Below are positions 1 to 7,830 of a stretch of 35,746 bases of DNA, piece by piece. The stretch's first letter is position 1, and each line of letters opens with the position of its first letter. The DNA is from Holosporales bacterium (lineage in GTDB: Bacteria; Pseudomonadota; Alphaproteobacteria; RUG11792). Under the pieces are notes generated by a model. The model had not been told where the DNA came from. It saw nothing but the letters and a program-made list of their open reading frames with translations, and made no database searches. The translations under genes and the position numbers were made by a program. The DNA is taken from contig JAITFF010000021.1 in NCBI GenBank assembly GCA_031281515.1, positions 1 to 35,746 on the forward strand, in the 5' to 3' direction.

Positions 1-165
1 CAGGCTCTTAAAGATATCGATAAGGTCTGGGAAACCTTGCATTTTCAGGAACAGAGAAAGATTGTGAAGTTACTGATCAAAACCGTTGCTGTGGATAATT
101 CTGGCATCAAAATCATTCTGAATCACGAAGGTGCGCATGAACTAGTAAAGGAGATGGCGGCGTGA
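1..165 (+). CDS. Large serine recombinase, C-terminal end only (5' end outside window)
   Basis: The frame is open from the first base and ends with TGA at 163-165, giving about 54 residues (ending HELVKEMAA). The stretch around F-Q-E-Q-R-K-I-V-K-L-L-I-K and the beta-strand-like IKIIL near the stop resemble the C-terminal zone of resolvase/invertase-type large serine recombinases. The catalytic serine domain lies upstream of the window, so this is a family-level call from the tail and the context. The next gene starts on the GTG at 162, inside this stop (GTGA overlap), so the two are translationally coupled. That gene pair is common on alphaproteobacterial mobile elements. The window therefore probably begins inside or at the edge of an integrated element. 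Confidence 0.6.
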   Translation, partial: QALKDIDKVWETLHFQEQRKIVKLLIKTVAVDNSGIKIILNHEGAHELVKEMAA

Positions 166-545
166 CATTTGCGATAAATCCAGAAGATCTTTACATGGAA
201 TTTACCACGAAACGCAAAGGCGGTAGGACGTGGATCATAACACCTGACGGCAGCGATCCCGTATTCGAGAAGGTAAAAGTGGACAACACGATCTTCAAGG
301 CATTGGTCAAAGCGCATTTATGGCAACGCTATATTCGTAATGGACGCTTTGCTTCTATGAAAGACCTGGCTGAAAAGAAAGGCATTGCTGAATCCTACGT
401 AAGGAAAGTTATAAATCTCAACTACCTTTCTCCGAAGATTAAAGAAATGATCTTAGATGGCAAATTTCCAAAGCACATTAGCCTCCAGGATATCCTCTAC
501 AATACTCCAATCCTGTGGTTTGAGCAGGAGAAATTCTGCAAGTAA
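162..545 (+). CDS. Small HTH protein coupled to the serine recombinase (KorB/ParB-like HTH)
   Basis: 127 residues, starting with GTG at 162 that overlaps the recombinase stop. Residues about 66-110 read as a helix-turn-helix followed by a helical segment (SMKDLAEKKGIAESYVRKVI, then L-S-P-K-I-K and F-P-K-H-I-S-L-Q-D-I). This is the pattern of the DNA-binding part of KorB/ParB-like proteins. The N-terminal 40 residues are basic and strand-rich (KRKGGRTWIITPDGSD). The overlap with the recombinase suggests it acts with it, for example as a directionality or accessory factor or as an autoregulator. That role is inferred from position, not shown. The protein has no signal peptide or membrane segment. 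Confidence 0.6.
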   Translation: MTFAINPEDLYMEFTTKRKGGRTWIITPDGSDPVFEKVKVDNTIFKALVKAHLWQRYIRNGRFASMKDLAEKKGIAESYVRKVINLNYLSPKIKEMILDGKFPKHISLQDILYNTPILWFEQEKFCK

Positions 546-676
546 AGTTTGGAGTTATTTATATACCAGATAGACCGAGATAAATACTTATATACATAAG
601 TTGAACTGTAAGATTAACACTTTGTTAACTCTGCGAATATAGAATTGAATGCGAGTTTAACTAATACTGTGGATAT

Positions 677-1678
677 GTGACTATGATAGACCCCGCAAAG
701 CGACAAAACAGAAAATTATCTTTTAGTCCTAAATTACACGCAATAATTTTCACGTTAATTATCAATACAATTATTGGTAGTGCAGAATCTTCGCAACAAA
801 CCAATACAATTAAAGGGAGAGACCGTTGGATAGAGTATGAAGTTGCATACCCTGATGATTGGACATCGGCAAGTCAGATTTGTTATTCAGATAAAGGCCT
901 CCCGAAAAAGCTCGATGAATACATCGTAAGCCATGCAGGGATTATCAAGGAATTAAACTTATATGGGATTGACATAGCGAACATACAGGTAATTATGCCG
1001 CAATTACGGATGCTAAGGTTGCAAGTCAATTACATAGGAGACAATGCATTTGAGAAGGCTCCAAATTTAGAAGCCATTATAATAAATCCATCAACAAATT
1101 ATAGAATCACAACAATCAGTCCGCTAGCATTCGCAAATCTGGAAAAGCTACAGAAAATTTACATGGACCCGTCAATCTTAGAATCATACATGAGCTCGCA
1201 AGCCCAATTCGTGCAGCCGTTTAAGGGGTGCAACACATTCTGTAAAATATATACCGATCGCGACGCATTCTACGCAGATGATGAGTCATCGCCAGGGTGC
1301 CTCGGAACGGTTAGTGAAATCAGCGGCTTGAACCTACAAGGGTTACGAGTGTCCATAGGCTCGGAGAGAGCAAACTTGCCTCCACAGAATCCGACTCAGT
1401 CGCCCGGCTTTAATCAATATCAAGCCACGGCGACATATCCCGGCCCAGCACGTGTAAGGGTGGAGGAGGTTCCATCACCGGAGAATATATATGCTGATCC
1501 AGTGAACCCCACTCCTCCTCACCCATCACTTGGCAAGGTGGAGGAGGTTCCAACAGTATCGATACCACTCAAGAGGTCGGTGCCACCTAAAGCACCTCCT
1601 GTAAAGGGAACTGCTGGTAAATCTGTGGCAGTACCAGCTAGGAACCCAGCACCAGTGCCGAGAAGGGCGCGTCGATAA
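677..1678 (+). CDS. Secreted leucine-rich-repeat-like protein with proline-rich basic tail
   Basis: 333 residues from GTG 677; ATG 683 is an equally possible start. No strong ribosome binding site separates them. Residues about 18-40 form a hydrophobic segment after a basic N-terminus (LHAIIFTLIINTIIG, then SAES), a plausible Sec signal peptide. Residues about 90-170 show spaced Leu/Ile positions such as ELNLYGIDIANIQ and LRMLRLQVNYIGDNAF, like an irregular LRR_5/BspA-type LRR domain. Residues about 240-333 are rich in proline and contain two copies of V-E-E-V-P, PxxP stretches (VPPKAPPVKG) and a basic end (PAPVPRRARR). PxxP tails can bind SH3-like domains, but this is only a possibility. It sits between a recombinase pair and a tRNA-Ser, so it may be cargo of a mobile element. 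Confidence 0.6.
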   Translation: MTMIDPAKRQNRKLSFSPKLHAIIFTLIINTIIGSAESSQQTNTIKGRDRWIEYEVAYPDDWTSASQICYSDKGLPKKLDEYIVSHAGIIKELNLYGIDIANIQVIMPQLRMLRLQVNYIGDNAFEKAPNLEAIIINPSTNYRITTISPLAFANLEKLQKIYMDPSILESYMSSQAQFVQPFKGCNTFCKIYTDRDAFYADDESSPGCLGTVSEISGLNLQGLRVSIGSERANLPPQNPTQSPGFNQYQATATYPGPARVRVEEVPSPENIYADPVNPTPPHPSLGKVEEVPTVSIPLKRSVPPKAPPVKGTAGKSVAVPARNPAPVPRRARR

Positions 1679-2086
1679 CTCCAAGCTTCGGCCTGAATCA
1701 TCCTGAGTTCACGTAACTCCCAGCTGTCCAGAATTTGATGGGGTAGATTCTTACTAATGCCATGGTTTTGGAGCAAAAAGTTCGAATCCCCACCGAGAAA
1801 ATGGGCGGTGGTACCTATAAATTCATCCCTAGCAAAGCCTTGGTTTTCAAGGGGTTGAAGTACAGCAAAATTTTATACTTCCAGGTTTTACTCCAAGCGG
1901 CGCCCTTCGATATAGCAAAGGGCGCTGGTTTGGAGTTATGGAGTCATTTTTGGTGTAAAAACTGCCATTTTTGGTGATTTTTGCAAGATCGAAAGGGCGC
2001 CGACTAACCCCAAAAAGCTTCAGGAATCAACGGCTCTAGAGGTATGCCATAATTTTCACGGAGTAGTATTTAAAAGACAAATCTGG
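1679..2086. other. Noncoding stretch with an inverted repeat and short direct repeats
   Basis: I see no credible gene here. An inverted repeat lies at 1891-1935, with outer arms CTCCAA/TTGGAG and inner arms GCGCCCTT (1900-1907)/AAGGGCGC (1918-1925). A further copy of AAAGGGCGC is at 1992-2000. An 11-bp direct repeat CATTTTTGGTG occurs at 1945-1955 and 1966-1976, exactly 21 bp apart. There is no T-run after the hairpin, so it is not a clear terminator. It may be a protein-binding or attachment region of the neighbouring element (inference). Confidence 0.4.
1891..1935. repeat. Inverted repeat with GC-rich core
   Basis: Two nested perfect arm pairs (6 bp outer, 8 bp inner) surround a short loop, and the inner motif AAGGGCGC recurs 75 bp downstream. 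It could form a hairpin in RNA or bind a dimeric protein. No uridine tract follows. Confidence 0.55.
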
Positions 2087-2174
2087 CGGAGAGAGGGGGA
2101 TTCGAACCCCCGGCACGGCCGGGCCGTGCAACGGTTTTCGAGACCGCCCCATTCAACCACTCTGGCACCTCTCC
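2087..2174 (-). tRNA. tRNA-Ser (anticodon CGA)
   Basis: On the minus strand the sequence folds as a class II tRNA of 88 nt. The acceptor stem GGAGAGG pairs with TCTCTCC, followed by discriminator G. The anticodon stem GCGGT/ACCGT holds loop CTCGAAA, giving anticodon CGA (reads UCG). A long variable arm is present, and the T-arm contains GTTCGAATC. CCA is not fully encoded (CCAG follows the discriminator region only partly). It lies about 150 bp upstream of smpB, on the other strand, and downstream of the recombinase-linked genes. Confidence 0.95.
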
Positions 2175-2321
2175 CCTGGTATTCTCTCCAAAATAACACA
2201 TTCACGACCCTGATCACAACCTAGCGCTTACCCTCTAAATTTCTTACTTCTATTTCCTCATCAGATCGGGCAGAATCTTCTTCTAGATTTTTAACGTGCG
2301 ATCCATCTCCAAAAAAAAACA

Positions 2322-2804
2322 ATGAGTGAAAAACCAAATGAAAATTTCAAAATAGTCGCCAAAAATAAGAAGGCAAAGTTTAATTATGAAATACTGGAGA
2401 CCACTGAGGCCGGGATCATTTTGACTGGATCAGAGGTTAAATCCATTCGCAATGGCCGGGTTAGTATCAACGAGGCCTTCGTCGGTTCAAAGGCTGATTC
2501 CATGGATGTGTTTCTGTTCAATTCCGATATTTCAACATATAAACAGGCGAGCTACAACAATCACGAACCCAGACGTCCCCGAGTTCTTCTCCTGCATAAA
2601 GCTCAGAGGAACAAGTTCCTGAATGCCATTCAAAAGAAGGGAATGACAATCGTGCCACTAACCATGTATTTCAATCATAGAGGAATGTTAAAAATTAGTA
2701 TAGCCCTCGCAAAAGGTAAAAATGTGGTCGACAAAAGAGAAACGATTAAAACGAGGGATTGGAACTTAGAAAAAGCACGTCTCCTGAAAAATTTTAATAA
2801 ATAA
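2322..2804 (+). CDS. smpB: SsrA-binding protein SmpB
   Basis: 160 residues, the usual length. SmpB binds tmRNA and brings it to stalled ribosomes for trans-translation. The family pattern is clear: KNKKAKFNYEI at 13-23, GIILTGSEVKSIRNGRVSI in the core, the LLLHKAQR segment, and a basic C-terminal tail (KRETIKTRDWNLEKARLLK) that normally folds in the mRNA channel. ATG 2322 follows an A-run with no strong Shine-Dalgarno sequence. The gene leads an apparent plus-strand operon: truA starts 8 bp after its stop and prmC overlaps truA. Confidence 0.97.
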   Translation: MSEKPNENFKIVAKNKKAKFNYEILETTEAGIILTGSEVKSIRNGRVSINEAFVGSKADSMDVFLFNSDISTYKQASYNNHEPRRPRVLLLHKAQRNKFLNAIQKKGMTIVPLTMYFNHRGMLKISIALAKGKNVVDKRETIKTRDWNLEKARLLKNFNK

Positions 2805-2812
2805 CTATCGCG

Positions 2813-3586
2813 ATGAGAATTAAAATAATCATTGAATACGATGGGACCGGGTTCGCCGGTTGGCAAAGGCAGGACAACTCCAATAATACAGTTCAGGAGA
2901 CCCTGGAAAAGGCAATCGAAAAAGTCTTTGATTATCGAGAAAGAATTACCCTCTACGGAGCTGGGCGGACGGATGCCGGTGTACACGCGACGGGACAGGT
3001 TGCTCATTTTGATATCCTATCGGATCTACTCGTCGAAAGGTGGATGAGAAATGCTCATAAACTAGTCAGAGCAGTGAACTTCTATCTAATAGAAACTGGG
3101 GTCGTGGTCCTAGGGGCTGACATCGTTCCCGATGACTTTCATGCCAGATTTTCAGCGAAAATGAGACATTACGAGTATATAATCCTTAACCGGGAAACGT
3201 CCTCAGTAATCGTCGCTCGCCATTCATGGCACGTCTCCAAAACACTCGACATACTGCCAATGCGGAAGGCCGCCGAATATTTTGTTGGGAAACACAATTT
3301 ATCAGCCTTTCGATCGGCCGAATGTTCCGCCAATAACACGGAACGAAATATTTCGTCGGTAGTCGTAGACAAAATAGGGCAACTCATCACTATATCGGTT
3401 TCGGCGCGGTCGTTTCTTCATAATCAGGTACGTATCATGGTCGGGACTCTCCGAATGATTGGAGCCGGGGAAAAAGAGCCGGAAATTATACCGGTTCTCC
3501 TTGAAAGCGGTGACAGAAGGAATGCCGGACCAACGGCGCCAGCCTGTGGACTGTATTTGAGGAGGATCGATTATGAATCTCCATAG
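2813..3586 (+). CDS. truA: tRNA pseudouridine(38-40) synthase TruA
   Basis: 257 residues. TruA converts uridines 38-40 in the anticodon arm of tRNAs to pseudouridine. The N-terminus RIKIIIEYDGTGFAGWQRQ is the family hallmark. The catalytic Asp lies in GAGRTDAGVHA (about residues 49-59). The C-terminal FLHNQVRIMVGTLRMIG and APACGLYL motifs are present and complete. It starts 8 bp after smpB, and its last 14 bp overlap the start of prmC, so the three are almost certainly co-transcribed. Confidence 0.97.
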   Translation: MRIKIIIEYDGTGFAGWQRQDNSNNTVQETLEKAIEKVFDYRERITLYGAGRTDAGVHATGQVAHFDILSDLLVERWMRNAHKLVRAVNFYLIETGVVVLGADIVPDDFHARFSAKMRHYEYIILNRETSSVIVARHSWHVSKTLDILPMRKAAEYFVGKHNLSAFRSAECSANNTERNISSVVVDKIGQLITISVSARSFLHNQVRIMVGTLRMIGAGEKEPEIIPVLLESGDRRNAGPTAPACGLYLRRIDYESP

Positions 3587-4295
3587 ATCAGATATCTCGA
3601 AATTAGCGCATACCTACGGAATCCCTTCGAGAGAAACTCTCCTCCTGCTGGCACATGTATTGGCAACCGATTATACATCGCTCTTCTTTTCGAACAAGAT
3701 TCACATTTCGGAGGACGAGTATCGGATATTTTTGGACTGCATAAAAAGACATTCCATTGGAGAACCCATCGCCAAAATTATCGGGAAAAAGGAATTCTAC
3801 GGTTTAGAATTTAAGACGACGAGGGATACCCTCGATCCGCGTCCAGAAACCGAGATGATCATCGATTTATTCCGAGAAAAATATCCCGACGACTCGGCAC
3901 ACCTCGATATTCTGGATCTTGGAGCTGGGACAGGCTGTATCGGGATCACCCTCCTGACACTATACCCGAGGGCCACTTGTACTTTTGTAGATATCGATGA
4001 AAAGGCTCTCGCAGTGGCGAGATATAACGCATCTGCACTCAGACTACTATCTCGCAGCTCTTTCACTCTGAGCGACTGGTTCTCCAACATCGAGAGTCGG
4101 CGGTTCGATGTTATAGTCACCAACCCGCCGTACGTCCGAGATGATTTCGAGTTGAAGGGCGGGGTATTGTTCGATCCACCGGTGGCCCTTTTTGGAGGCC
4201 CAGATGGACAGAGGGATATTCACACAATCCTCAGACAATCTCCCATTTATTTGAAGGAGAATGGGGTCCTGATTATGGAAGGACTGGAATGCTAG
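3573..4295 (+). CDS. prmC: Peptide chain release factor N5-glutamine methyltransferase PrmC, C-terminally shortened
   Basis: 240 residues against about 280 usual. PrmC methylates the Gln of the GGQ motif of release factors. The SAM-binding loop is intact (ILDLGAGTGCIGITLL, about 111-126), as is the catalytic NPPY (VTNPPYVR, about 183-190), and the YGLEFK and RPETE motifs that precede the core are there. ATG 3573 has GGAGG just upstream and lies inside truA. The ORF ends at MEGLEC, where relatives continue with E-I-G-x-x-Q and about 35-40 more residues ending in a D-x-x-G-x-x-R-V-V type strand. No frame downstream clearly restores that tail, so the gene is either naturally short or recently damaged at its 3' end. 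The active site should still form. Confidence 0.88.
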   Translation: MNLHRSDISKLAHTYGIPSRETLLLLAHVLATDYTSLFFSNKIHISEDEYRIFLDCIKRHSIGEPIAKIIGKKEFYGLEFKTTRDTLDPRPETEMIIDLFREKYPDDSAHLDILDLGAGTGCIGITLLTLYPRATCTFVDIDEKALAVARYNASALRLLSRSSFTLSDWFSNIESRRFDVIVTNPPYVRDDFELKGGVLFDPPVALFGGPDGQRDIHTILRQSPIYLKENGVLIMEGLEC

Positions 4296-4657
4296 CATAG
4301 TCTCCTCACTTAACTCGCAAGCTTCGGTGCAGACGGGACCCTCGAGTTAGAAGCGGCTTTGCATATATCAAAGGAGGAATGCAGATTGTGAGGAAGAGGT
4401 TGTGCCCGGCAGCTATAGCTGGAAAAAAAATCACGACAAGGCGCCTTGGCTAGGGTCGTAAAAAGACTCGAAAGAAAGAACAAACCAGCGAAAGAGACGT
4501 GTGTGCCGTGATGAAGAATTTGCTGCATGAGTTGCTTAGGGTACTGAAAAATGGGCAGCTTTTCGACGACATCGAATCATTCAGTCAGCGATTTTGTCCG
4601 TTTTTTCGTTGACTCGAAACGTAGTATCTTGACAACTGGGGCCTCCCTAGCTCCGCT
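4296..4657. other. 362-bp stretch without recognisable gene downstream of prmC
   Basis: All three plus frames carry stops at short intervals. The longest reads are a basic piece near 4455-4510 and a 33-codon ATG read from 4511. Neither resembles a family I know. It could contain the decayed 3' end of prmC or other gene debris. I checked for 4.5S, RNase P and tmRNA hallmarks and saw none. Confidence 0.4.
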
Positions 4658-5527
4658 TCATAGCTTTCCTCCCGAGGCCCAACCTCCGGTTAGTTGCCCT
4701 GGCTGGGCTTGCACAACTGGTGCAGGGGCAGGATACTGCGAGCGTGCCCCAACCCAAGGCGGGGGAGGCGTGGAGGCAGCTACCGCAGTCCTCTGTAGCG
4801 GAGACGAGCTATATGGATTACCTGCGGGATATCCGGTAGCTCTTGGTTGTGGGGAAAGGGTAGTACCACCCTGTTGCGAAGGGACGACTCCCCACCCACC
4901 CGTTCCAGGAATGGCTTGTGCTTGCCCTAATGGGGTTCTGGTCGCTACAGTTGTGGGACCTGATTGCGATTGCCACTGAGCTGAAGCAGGGGGTTGAGGA
5001 GCTCCCCACTGATTTCCCGCATATCCTGCCTGAGAATTGAAAGTAGAGAGAGTGGGGTAAACCGGAGCCAGCGGCGCCCTTCCAGTTGCAGCTGGAGGGG
5101 GCACAGCTCCCAGAAATTGGGTCGTAGGTGTTGCCGGAAGGGCGGCTACTGCCCCTCCGGGAGGTAATCCCGGCGGAGGAGGCGCTACTACTCCTGTGTT
5201 GTAGCCCCCGACCTGATTTACGGGGACAGGGGCAGCTGGAGGTAAACCCACTCCATTTGCCTGGTGCATAAGGGCGGCCACTTGAGCTTCAGCGCTGGCC
5301 TGACCGACCTTAATCTGATTCGCCACCGCTGCCCCTTGCTGCTTTAGTTCCCATATCTTTTGAAAGGCTTCTGTCCCTTGTTTGGTGAAGTCTCCTACTG
5401 CTTTGCCTAATTGGCTGAAGTCGAAGGCTTCGGTTACTGGAGAGCTTAGCGCCGAGATGGACACTACCGCCCACGCGGCCTTGCAAACAATTCTCTTGGT
5501 TGCAACAGTCAATTGGATTGAGGCCAT
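4658..5527 (-). CDS. Secreted proline/glycine/alanine-rich protein
   Basis: 289 residues. Residues 1-34 form a Sec signal peptide: basic start, hydrophobic AAWAVVSISALSS, and likely cleavage after VTEA before FDFSQLG. Residues about 36-90 are an amphipathic helical stretch (LGKAVGDFTKQGTEAFQKIW). From about 93 to the end the protein is low complexity, rich in P, G, A, Q, S and T, with PPPP and PAPAPV runs and no folded domain I recognise. The start has GGGGGAAGT directly upstream. It lies downstream of the nrdD pair on the same strand, but about 97 bp away, so it may have its own promoter. No known family; an exported surface or effector protein is the best guess. Confidence 0.65.
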   Translation of the reverse strand: MASIQLTVATKRIVCKAAWAVVSISALSSPVTEAFDFSQLGKAVGDFTKQGTEAFQKIWELKQQGAAVANQIKVGQASAEAQVAALMHQANGVGLPPAAPVPVNQVGGYNTGVVAPPPPGLPPGGAVAALPATPTTQFLGAVPPPAATGRAPLAPVYPTLSTFNSQAGYAGNQWGAPQPPASAQWQSQSGPTTVATRTPLGQAQAIPGTGGWGVVPSQQGGTTLSPQPRATGYPAGNPYSSSPLQRTAVAASTPPPPWVGARSQYPAPAPVVQAQPGQLTGGWASGGKL

Positions 5528-5624
5528 ACTTCCCCCGTTATCGAAATATCGATTTACTTTTGCTCTAAACGCTACTTCGATTGTACGGGGGAGTGGATTA
5601 ATTAATTGTTAACTATATTGTTGA

Positions 5625-5798
5625 TTACTTGTGCTTAACTGCTTTTTGTTCAGAAAAACAGCGGCGTTCCTGGTATTCACTTTGTTTTCCTTTATTAAAG
5701 GCCGACGTCGGGCGGTAATATCCCATAACTCGAGTCCAGACCTCGCATACTGTCCTACCTTCATTCTTAATCTCGATAACTTCTTTCCTATTATCCAT
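5625..5798 (-). CDS. nrdD: Separate glycyl radical domain of anaerobic ribonucleotide reductase (NrdD C-terminus)
   Basis: 57 residues, too short for most gene finders. The protein reads CEVWTRVMGYYRP at 18-30, followed by AFNKGKQSEYQERRCFSE. This is the conserved C-terminus of class III ribonucleotide reductases, and Gly26 of RVMGYY is the residue that becomes the glycyl radical. In relatives this segment is fused to the C-terminus of NrdD. Here the large ORF stops before it. This ORF opens with an ATG at 5798-5796 that lies within the last codons of the large ORF, in the +1 frame, and a perfect AAGGAGGT stands at 5811-5804, spaced 5 nt from the ATG. Without this peptide the large subunit would lack its radical site, so the two chains should work together. 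Alternatives are a simple frameshift mutation rescued by re-initiation, or programmed frameshifting. Confidence 0.85.
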   Translation of the reverse strand: MDNRKEVIEIKNEGRTVCEVWTRVMGYYRPTSAFNKGKQSEYQERRCFSEQKAVKHK

Positions 5799-7830
5799 TG
5801 GCTACCTCCTTCTCTCCAAGTACTCTCGCTGCCAGAAACTGTTGTCTCTTGAGTTCTTCGTCGCACTTCGGGCAGTACCTATGTTCCCCCCGCAAATATC
5901 CGTGTCTCGGACAAATTGAGAACGTCGGAGTTATTGTTATATATGGTATTTTATATTTTGTCAAGACCCGTCGTACCAATTCCTTACAGACCGAATAATC
6001 TGAGACTCGTTCCCCAAGATATAGATGAATAACGGTTCCGCCCGTGTATTTCCTCTGTAATTCCTCCTGGTGATCCAGCGCTTCGAACAAATCTTCTGTA
6101 TATGCGACAGGCAATTGGGACGAATTCGTGTAATACGGCGCCTCTTTCGGACCGGCTTGAATGATATCGGGATATCTCCGGGCGTCCTCTTTCGCGAATC
6201 GATACATACACCCCTCCGCCGGCGTTGCCTCCAGATTGTACAGATGTCCAGTCTCTACCTGGAATTCGACGAGCCTCTCCCTGATGTGATCCAATATTCT
6301 CAGGGCCATTTCTTTTCCATCCGGAGCTGCTATGTCGATTACATCATTCGTAAAGTTCCGAATCATTTCATTTAAGCCATTAACTCCAATCGTTGAGAAG
6401 TGATTCTTGAAGGTTCCGAGGTATCGCTTGGTAAAGGGATACAAGCCGTATTCCATCAGCCTCGCCACTACTTTCCTCTTAATTTCCAGGCTATTCTTTG
6501 CCAGTTTCAGAAGTTCATCTAAATGAACGAGTAGCCCAGCCTCATCCTTTTTATGTAGGTAACCAAGTCTGGCGCAATTTATCGTTACGACTCCGATCGA
6601 ACCGGTCTGTTCAGCAGATCCGAACAGGCTATTCCCTCGTTTCAATAGCTCTCTCAAATCGAGCTGCAGTCTACAGCACATCGAGCGAATCATGTTAGGG
6701 CTGAGGTCAGAGTTTATAAAATTCTGGAAATATGGAATTCCATACTTTGCCGTCATTTCGAATAATATATCCACATTCTTTCCATCCCAGTCAAAATCTT
6801 TGGAGATATTGTAGGTAGGAATTGGAAACGTAAAAACCCGGCCACTTCTGTCTCCTCTGGTCATGACCTCAATGTACGCCTTATTGATCATGTCCATTTC
6901 TTTCTGGAGAGTACCATACGTAAAATCCAGTTCTTCCCCGCCGACTATGGGGTGTTCATCTTTGAGATCCTCCGGGCAAACCCAATCGAACGTAAGATTG
7001 GTAAATGGTGTTTGAGTTCCCCATCGAGTCGGAACATTCAGGTTATAGATGAATGATTGCATCTCCTGATAAACCTGCTTATACGTCAGATTATCGATCC
7101 TGACGAACGGAGCCATATATGTATCGAATGAACTGAAGGCCTGAGCTCCAGCCCATTCGTTTTGCAAGGTCCCCAGAAAATTCACAATCTGAGACAGGGC
7201 GGTCGATAAGTGTCTCGCGGGTGATGCTTCAGCCTTCCCGCTGACTCCATTAAATCCCTCTTGAACGAGCATTCTCAAGGACCAGCCAGCGCAGTACCCG
7301 GAGAGCATATCTAAATCGTGGATATGCATAAATCCATTGATATGCGCTTCCGATATTTTCGATGTATAGATCCTATTTAACCAGTAATTTGCGATGACCT
7401 TCCCAGATAGATTCAGGATGAGTCCACCCAATGAATACCCTAGGTTCGCATTAGCTTTGACTCTCCAATCGAGTTGATCAATGTAATCGTCCACGCTCGA
7501 AACGGCATTGACGAATGACTGGTGCTCGGCCCTTAATTTTGCATGTTGCTCTCTGTAAAGGATGTAAGCCTTCGCCGTCGTTACGTATCCATGCTCGATG
7601 AGGACTCTTTCGACTATATCCTGTATATCCTCGATACTCGGTGCTGATTTGGGATACTTCTTCGCGAGGAGGGATGTCACCTTGAAGGCAAGCATTCTGG
7701 CCTCTCCGACATCAAATTCATTCGTCGCACTCGCCGCTCCGGCAATCGCTTTCGTTATTTTTTCTGTATCAAATGGAGCAAACGTTCCATCTCTCTTAAT
7801 TACAAAATTTAAAATCGCATCATTCGCCAT
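5791..7830 (-). CDS. nrdD: Anaerobic (class III) ribonucleoside-triphosphate reductase, large chain without glycyl radical site
   Basis: 679 residues. The enzyme reduces NTPs to dNTPs without oxygen using a glycyl radical. Residues about 8-100 are the ATP-cone regulatory domain (FVIKRDGTFAPFDTEKITKA). The catalytic barrel follows, with HIHDLDMLSGYCAGWSL, FTNLTFDWVCP, the C-C pair in RSMCCRLQLD, and GSIGVVTINCARLGY. The zinc site near the C-terminus is present: CPRHGY at 640 and CPKC at 653-656. The chain then ends at VANG with TAA, before the glycyl radical motif, which is encoded by the overlapping 57-codon ORF. ATG 7830 has AAGGAG 7 nt upstream and overlaps the end of lysS by 11 bp. The activase NrdG is not in the window. 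Confidence 0.93.
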   Translation of the reverse strand: MANDAILNFVIKRDGTFAPFDTEKITKAIAGAASATNEFDVGEARMLAFKVTSLLAKKYPKSAPSIEDIQDIVERVLIEHGYVTTAKAYILYREQHAKLRAEHQSFVNAVSSVDDYIDQLDWRVKANANLGYSLGGLILNLSGKVIANYWLNRIYTSKISEAHINGFMHIHDLDMLSGYCAGWSLRMLVQEGFNGVSGKAEASPARHLSTALSQIVNFLGTLQNEWAGAQAFSSFDTYMAPFVRIDNLTYKQVYQEMQSFIYNLNVPTRWGTQTPFTNLTFDWVCPEDLKDEHPIVGGEELDFTYGTLQKEMDMINKAYIEVMTRGDRSGRVFTFPIPTYNISKDFDWDGKNVDILFEMTAKYGIPYFQNFINSDLSPNMIRSMCCRLQLDLRELLKRGNSLFGSAEQTGSIGVVTINCARLGYLHKKDEAGLLVHLDELLKLAKNSLEIKRKVVARLMEYGLYPFTKRYLGTFKNHFSTIGVNGLNEMIRNFTNDVIDIAAPDGKEMALRILDHIRERLVEFQVETGHLYNLEATPAEGCMYRFAKEDARRYPDIIQAGPKEAPYYTNSSQLPVAYTEDLFEALDHQEELQRKYTGGTVIHLYLGERVSDYSVCKELVRRVLTKYKIPYITITPTFSICPRHGYLRGEHRYCPKCDEELKRQQFLAARVLGEKEVANG
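5804..5811 (-). promoter_or_regulatory. Strong Shine-Dalgarno sequence for the separate glycyl radical domain
   Basis: On the minus strand AAGGAGGT lies within the codons for GEKEV of the large NrdD ORF, 5 nt before the ATG of the 57-codon ORF. It matches the full anti-SD core, which argues that the small ORF is really translated, by coupling or re-initiation, and is not an accidental leftover. Confidence 0.75.

Noticed and set aside
1762..1977. 71-codon ATG frame with a tRNA-like string GTTCGAATCCCC near 1781
   Set aside because: The string lacks a pairing T-stem and no other tRNA parts surround it; the frame crosses the inverted repeat and has no recognisable protein features.
4551..4979. 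142-codon plus-strand frame, cysteine- and proline-rich
   Set aside because: It is the antisense of the low-complexity Pro/Gly-rich secreted protein; the minus strand has the signal peptide and ribosome binding site.
5609..5866. 85-codon minus-strand frame overlapping the glycyl radical ORF
   Set aside because: It is a different frame of the same region; only the 57-codon frame has the RVMGYY motif and a ribosome binding site.
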